In this document: one piece after another, positions 59,749-64,000 of the stretch
Layout of the letters: each line of letters opens with the position of its first letter
How positions within the stretch are numbered: the stretch's first letter is position 1
DNA from: Lysinibacillus piscis
GTDB taxonomy: Bacteria > Bacillota > Bacilli > Bacillales_A > Planococcaceae
Assembly (NCBI RefSeq): GCF_026012395.1
Contig: NZ_BRZA01000001.1
Span: forward strand, 310,001-374,000
Direction of reading: 5' to 3'
Length of the DNA: 64,000 nt
Notes under the pieces: model-generated
Database searches by the model: none
What the model saw: only the letters and a program-made list of their open reading frames with translations
What the model was told of the DNA's origin: nothing
Position numbers and translations under genes: made by a program

Positions 59749-60720
59749 CTAAACCTCCTTCAATGCAAGTCCGATTAACGATACATGTTTGGCTTTCATA
59801 GTTGGATAAAATTGCTGAATCATTTGGTCATCTACTATCATAATCGGCACAGGTAGGCTTTCTACAAGTAGCTCACGAATTAAAGATAGCCATGGATTAT
59901 CGCCCATGACAATAATTTCATCAATTGTTCTTTCTCCTTTATGTAAAGAAAAACGGAAGAAGTTCATAATACGATCTAGCTCCAACACGCGGTCTAAAAT
60001 AAGCATACGGTATTCATCCTCTGCACCATTATAGGTGAAATGTGCCTCACGCTGACTATCCACAACACCATGCCAGTTCGTTAAATCCGTATCAATCGTT
60101 TGGAAGCGTAAAAATTCAATTTGCCCATTTGAATAAATACAAACAGATAATTCATTAATGGACCAATTCGTTAGCATATACGTTTTATGTTCATCTAACT
60201 TTTTCAAATGCTCCAATACACGTAAATTGCAAAGTGCACGAATATCAACCGCTTCGGGTGTTAAAGGTGTATCTAACAATAAGCCAACGAACTTCGTCAC
60301 TTCCTCTGACGGCGCAGCAAACATGGTCGCTTGCCCATCGCCCTCCACTGGGTCATAAACGTCCACAAGTGGCTCATGAAATGGTAAATGAATTGTACGT
60401 CCAAGCTCCATTTGGACATATGCCTTTAGCTTATCCCCTACTACATCTTCGGGATGCTCAAACGTTTTTAAAAGCACAGATGTATCAGGCACAAACGTAC
60501 GCACAGGCTGCTTTTTCCCACCAAATAACGCAAGATGCTCCTTTAAAATTTTAAACAATGCCACTTCATCTAAAATCATGCCATCCTGTACAATCCCTTT
60601 GGCTAATAAAATTTCATATGTCTCCCACTGTGCAGGCTGCTCCCCCTTTTTCACGAGTACACGCAATAAATAATCATTTAATTCCAAGGCTACATGTGTT
60701 TTCTTTTTAAAATTGAACAT
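59749..60720 (-). CDS. pilM: PilM-like actin-fold pilus assembly ATPase
   Basis: A 323-residue cytoplasmic protein with the actin/FtsA-like fold of PilM. It begins FNFKKKTHVALELNDYLLRV, which binds nucleotide in the family, and recruits PilN. The ATG at 60718-60720 has GAGGAG 9 bases upstream; the upstream extension is unsupported. It follows the pilin after 169 bases that hold a stem-loop. Confidence 0.85.
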   Translation of the reverse strand: MFNFKKKTHVALELNDYLLRVLVKKGEQPAQWETYEILLAKGIVQDGMILDEVALFKILKEHLALFGGKKQPVRTFVPDTSVLLKTFEHPEDVVGDKLKAYVQMELGRTIHLPFHEPLVDVYDPVEGDGQATMFAAPSEEVTKFVGLLLDTPLTPEAVDIRALCNLRVLEHLKKLDEHKTYMLTNWSINELSVCIYSNGQIEFLRFQTIDTDLTNWHGVVDSQREAHFTYNGAEDEYRMLILDRVLELDRIMNFFRFSLHKGERTIDEIIVMGDNPWLSLIRELLVESLPVPIMIVDDQMIQQFYPTMKAKHVSLIGLALKEV

Positions 60721-60844
60721 CAGGTGCAGCTCCTCTACTGTAAATTGAACCGTCATATGGTGGAATGGTGATGCTACGAGTGTCTAGTTTGTACGATCAT
60801 AGCACCTGCCCACTAGCATTCACAGGAAAATTAATCCCTCAATG

Positions 60845-60876
60845 GAACACCTAAGCTATTGCTAGGTTAGGTGTTC
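60845..60876 (-). terminator. Stem-loop after the pilin gene
   Basis: GAACACCTAA and TTAGGTGTTC form a perfect 10 bp stem with a 12-base loop and no T run. It may stabilise the pilin message or partly terminate, so that pilin exceeds the assembly proteins. Confidence 0.6.
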
Positions 60877-60889
60877 TTTGGGGGGTTAA

Positions 60890-61363
60890 TTATGGGTTTG
60901 TTGGTGTTGTGCCACCATATTCAGTATTACCAATTTTAATAATACCTTTGCTTACTGTTGCACTATTCAATTGGTCTAATGTTAAACTAGAAAAAGTAGC
61001 AGTATTACCATTTACTTTTGCTGTAAAAGCAATTACGTCTGGCGCTCCTTCTTTATTAGTAACAGTAAATGTTTCAATTTTGCCTATAGATTCAATAAAA
61101 TCATCTAAACCCTCTGTTTTTGTACCAGTATTAGTAAATGTTGCATCTGCAGGACTTGCATTATCAGTAAAGTACAGTTGTGCAGCATTCATAATATTTG
61201 TTGCATCTGCAATTACTGCTTTTGAACGACTGTTATCAATAATATTCCCAATCGCTGGCACTGCAATAGCTGCTACGATTGCTAGAATCACGATTACCGC
61301 TAATAGCTCAATCAACGTTAAACCTTTTTCATTTTTAATACGCTTTTTCATTGTCTTAAACAT
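60890..61363 (-). CDS. Type IV prepilin (major pilin candidate)
   Basis: A 157-residue pilin from the ATG at 61361-61363 (AAGGAGG 7 bases upstream). The class III signal is 14 residues ending Glu-Lys-Gly, cleaved before LTLIELLAVIVILAIVAAIA, with Glu at +5. A variable C-terminal domain ends TEYGGTTPTNP. A second in-frame ATG at 61418-61420 has its own strong GGGAGGTG site, giving a 33-residue leader; see findings. Confidence 0.9.
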   Translation of the reverse strand: MFKTMKKRIKNEKGLTLIELLAVIVILAIVAAIAVPAIGNIIDNSRSKAVIADATNIMNAAQLYFTDNASPADATFTNTGTKTEGLDDFIESIGKIETFTVTNKEGAPDVIAFTAKVNGNTATFSSLTLDQLNSATVSKGIIKIGNTEYGGTTPTNP

Positions 61364-61454
61364 AAAAATTCCTCCTTGATTTTGATTGTTCTTTTGTTTT
61401 TGCTTGGGCGTTTGCTGCATTGCTTTCTCACCTCCCTGCAAAACGCCTCTCTAT

Positions 61455-62660
61455 TTACATTTGCTCGTATAAGCTAAACATTGGCATAAAGATAGCTGCG
61501 ACAATTAAGCCAACTGCGCCTGCTAGCAGTAGAATCATTAATGGTTCAATCAATGATTTTAATGTATCCACGGCACGGTCTACCTCTGCCTCATAAAAAT
61601 CGGCTACCTTTTCTAGCATTAGATCGAGTGAGCCTGTCGTTTCACCGATTTGGGTCATACTTGTTACGAGTGGTGGGAAAATCCAGCTTTGCTCTAATGG
61701 CTCTGATAATGTACTGCCACGCTCCAAGCTCGCTCTCGCCTCTAGCATCACTTTCCCTACAACAGGATTACCGCTTACTTTTTCTGAAATCGTTAATGCT
61801 TGTAAAATCGGCACTGCTGCACTAAAAAGTGAGGATAATGTACGCATTAAACGGGCAATCGCTGTTTTCTGTAGCAGTGGTCCAAATAAAGGCATACGCA
61901 ACAGTACATAATGAACTGTATAATTAAATTCCTTATGATGCTTAAATAAATAATAAAATGTACCAATGCCTATAAAGAGTACAAGCAGTACAAGCCACCA
62001 AAATGCTTGCAACCACGCACTAAAGGCAATGGTCACTACCGTAATGGTCGGTAATTCTGCCCCCATATCCTCAAACGATGCAACAAAGGTTGGTACGATA
62101 AAGATTAATAGAAAGGCTACTACGATGATAATTAATACCGATAAAACGGCTGGATACGTCAATGTGGATTGCACTTTCTTTTTCAGGTTGTACTGCTTTT
62201 CAAAGGTATTGGCCAATCGCTCTAACGTATTGTCAATATTCCCTGTTGCTTCTCCTGAGCGCATCATATTGATAAACAGCTCTGGGAATACTTTTGGATG
62301 CTTGCCCACTGCCTGTGAAAAGGCAATTCCTGAACGCACATCATCTTCCACTTGCTCTAACGCCTTTTTCAATGGCTTTGCTGTCGATTGCCTTGCTAAA
62401 ATATTGGTTGCCTCAACAATGGATACACCTGCACGAATAAGCGTGGCAAACTGCCGACAGTAAATAACAAAATCTTTATTTTTAACTTTGCCACCTAAAC
62501 TAATTTCCTTATGCAAAATACTTGAGGATGCACTAATTTCACGTGGGTTAATCCCTCGCTCACGCAGCTTGGCAATCGCTGCATTTTGATTGGTCGCTTC
62601 AATCGTTCCCTTTTTTGTGACACCCGCTGTTGTACGTCCTGTATATTTAAAAACTGTCAA
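61455..62660 (-). CDS. pilC: Type IV pilus inner-membrane platform PilC
   Basis: A 401-residue GspF/PilC protein: two homologous cytoplasmic domains, each followed by membrane helices (~168-190, ~215-240, ~370-395); FCRQFATLIRAGVSI and RTLSSLFSAAVPILQAL are the paired motifs. It connects the PilB/PilT motors to the growing pilus. The start overlaps the pilT stop by 4 bases. Confidence 0.93.
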   Translation of the reverse strand: MTVFKYTGRTTAGVTKKGTIEATNQNAAIAKLRERGINPREISASSSILHKEISLGGKVKNKDFVIYCRQFATLIRAGVSIVEATNILARQSTAKPLKKALEQVEDDVRSGIAFSQAVGKHPKVFPELFINMMRSGEATGNIDNTLERLANTFEKQYNLKKKVQSTLTYPAVLSVLIIIVVAFLLIFIVPTFVASFEDMGAELPTITVVTIAFSAWLQAFWWLVLLVLFIGIGTFYYLFKHHKEFNYTVHYVLLRMPLFGPLLQKTAIARLMRTLSSLFSAAVPILQALTISEKVSGNPVVGKVMLEARASLERGSTLSEPLEQSWIFPPLVTSMTQIGETTGSLDLMLEKVADFYEAEVDRAVDTLKSLIEPLMILLLAGAVGLIVAAIFMPMFSLYEQM

Positions 62661-63709
62661 ATATAATCACCCGCAGTCATATATGGACGTGCATCCTCTA
62701 ATGTAATTTGCCCTGAAGACACAAGCCCCTGAATGGACGTTTCTAATGTGTGCATGCCGATTGCTCGACTTGTCTGCATAATACTTGGAATTTGATGAAT
62801 TTTCTCATTGCGTATTAAATTCGTCACAGCAGGTATAGCCACCAGTATTTCTGTTGCTGCAATACGCCCTTTCTTGCCTTTTCGCACAAACAAGCGCTGT
62901 GAAATAATGCCTTGTAGTACGTTGGCTAGCTGGATGCGAATTTGCCCTTGCTGATGTGGTGGAAATACGTCGATAATACGGTCAATCGTTGTAGGTGCAC
63001 TCGATGTATGTAATGTGCCAAATACGAGATGCCCTGTTTCCGCCGCTGTAATCGCTGTTGAAATGGTTTCTAAATCACGCATTTCCCCTACTAGAATAAT
63101 GTCAGGATCTTGACGTAAGGAGGCGCGTAAGCCATTCGCAAAGCTTTCCGTATCAACACCAACCTCTCGCTGATTGACCACAGACTTTTTATGTGTGTGT
63201 AAATATTCGATTGGGTCCTCTAACGTAATAATGTGCTTTGCTTTATTGGTGTTAATATAATCAATCATCGCCGCTAATGTTGTTGATTTACCTGAACCTG
63301 TTGGCCCTGTCACTAAAATAAGCCCCTGTGGTTTATCCGCTAAATCAAAAAGCACACTCGGCATATTTAATGATTCAATCGTCGGTATTTCACTTGAAAT
63401 TAAACGGGCTGCTAATGCAGGTGCATTACGCTGATGATAAGCATTTACACGAAAACGACATAGGCCATCTAACGAATAATTAAAATCCGTTTCACCCTTG
63501 TCCTGATATTCCTGTGCTTTATATGCTGGTAATACCTCTTGCATCATTACCTGTAACATCTCATTTGTCACAACCACATCCCCGTATGGTGCTAGCTTGC
63601 CATCAATACGATAGGTTGGTGGTATGCCCACTGTTAAATGCAAGTCAGATGCTTGCTGCTCATATGCATGTAATAACAATGCACGAATGGATAACGTTGA
63701 TTGTGTCAT
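62657..63709 (-). CDS. pilT: Pilus retraction ATPase PilT
   Basis: A 350-residue hexameric motor that depolymerises pili and drives twitching. Walker A GPTGSGKST (~130), Walker B DIILVGEMRDLETI (~200), and the PilT His box AETGHLVFGTLHTSS. The C-terminal AIRNE-like element is changed (NLIRNEKIHQIPSIMQ). It lies between pilB and pilC. Confidence 0.93.
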   Translation of the reverse strand: MTQSTLSIRALLLHAYEQQASDLHLTVGIPPTYRIDGKLAPYGDVVVTNEMLQVMMQEVLPAYKAQEYQDKGETDFNYSLDGLCRFRVNAYHQRNAPALAARLISSEIPTIESLNMPSVLFDLADKPQGLILVTGPTGSGKSTTLAAMIDYINTNKAKHIITLEDPIEYLHTHKKSVVNQREVGVDTESFANGLRASLRQDPDIILVGEMRDLETISTAITAAETGHLVFGTLHTSSAPTTIDRIIDVFPPHQQGQIRIQLANVLQGIISQRLFVRKGKKGRIAATEILVAIPAVTNLIRNEKIHQIPSIMQTSRAIGMHTLETSIQGLVSSGQITLEDARPYMTAGDYI

Positions 63710-63722
63710 CGTCTCGCCTCCC

Positions 63723-64000
63723 TTACTCGACAGTTGCTACACGTAGCACTTCCTCTGTCGTTGTCACACCTTCTGCTACCTTAATCAAGCCATCTTGTAG
63801 CAATGTATTATAGCCTTGTTCCTTCATATATTTTGCAATGACATGAATATTTTGACTCGTTAAAATATAGTCTTTCAGTTGACGGTCAATCGGTAACAGC
63901 TCATGAATCGCAATACGCCCCCTGTAGCCTGTTTGGTTGCAGGATGGACAGCCCCTACCTCGTGATACGGTTTCTATGACAAGTCCATTATCAGCGAAAA
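63723..64000 (-). CDS. pilB: Pilus extension ATPase PilB (C-terminal end only)
   Basis: The last 91 codons of a GspE/PilB ATPase run in from the window edge. The segment has a GCPSC pair followed by GYRGRIAIHELLPID, the conserved zinc-binding and C-terminal motifs. It polymerises the pilus. It is transcribed first in the part of the operon seen here, 13 bases before pilT. Confidence 0.9.
   Translation of the reverse strand, partial: FADNGLVIETVSRGRGCPSCNQTGYRGRIAIHELLPIDRQLKDYILTSQNIHVIAKYMKEQGYNTLLQDGLIKVAEGVTTTEEVLRVATVE

Overview
The window reads as chromosome of an aerobic, endospore-forming Bacillales species, most likely the Lysinibacillus group. It is a low-GC Firmicute. It carries resA/resB, scpA/scpB, dacB, lysA, spoVAF, the spoIIA operon, fur, nudF, lexA/yneA/yneB, sirA/yneF and luxS in blocks that follow the Bacillus subtilis order but with other genes inserted or missing. 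The genus is inferred from gene content and protein resemblance; no rRNA or tRNA gene was seen. Most genes lie on the minus strand.

Region 1 (1-13.3 kb): partial resB, resA and rluB (cytochrome c maturation, rRNA pseudouridylation). Next is a complete beta-glucoside operon (PTS permease, GH1 6-phospho-beta-glucosidase, LicT-type antiterminator) with promoter, cre site and RAT/terminator switch. Then come dacB, scpB, scpA (chromosome condensation), a divergent DUF309 gene, a 1 kb repeat-filled gap, ribT, a newly noted 36-residue membrane peptide and lysA. The beta-glucoside operon occupies the place where spmA-spmB stand in B. subtilis.

Region 2 (13.3-23.4 kb): spoVAF, sigF-spoIIAB-spoIIAA (forespore sigma factor, anti-sigma and anti-anti-sigma), pdp-deoB (nucleoside catabolism), xerD, fur, a SpoIIM-like membrane protein and nudF, then a divergent aldo/keto reductase and a VanZ-family gene.

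Region 3 (23.4-37 kb): a three-gene phosphorelay/c-di-GMP cluster (Hpt-REC-GGDEF-REC protein, single-domain receiver, hybrid histidine kinase), a small DUF3886-like gene, thiolase, alpha/beta hydrolase, luxS, a GNAT gene facing an AraC regulator, a BMP-family lipoprotein paired with a chemoreceptor, and yneF.

Region 4 (37-50.6 kb): sirA; a LiaI-LiaH-LiaF-LiaS-LiaR cell-envelope stress module; a HAD phosphatase; transketolase; ynzC; a GNAT gene; and yneA-yneB divergent from lexA across a cluster of SOS-box-like sites. A large DUF2339 membrane protein, an orphan phage-type holin and a membrane acyltransferase follow.

Region 5 (50.6-64 kb): a YjiH-family membrane protein; a Fur-box-controlled siderophore ABC importer (binding protein, two permeases, ATPase); a class-I amidotransferase-like hydrolase; and a type IV pilus operon transcribed pilB (partial)-pilT-pilC-pilin-pilM-pilN-pilO-prepilin peptidase.

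Several intergenic gaps hold repeats: a Bacillaceae-type ~130-165 bp element in opposing copies with a degenerate segmental duplication (10.3-11.3 kb), two tandem arrays of exactly 21 bp period (2.5 and 50.5 kb; the second carries Spo0A-box-like cores), and inverted repeats built on TTATCTTGAT (37.1 and 57.6 kb). No CRISPR array, insertion sequence or prophage was recognised.
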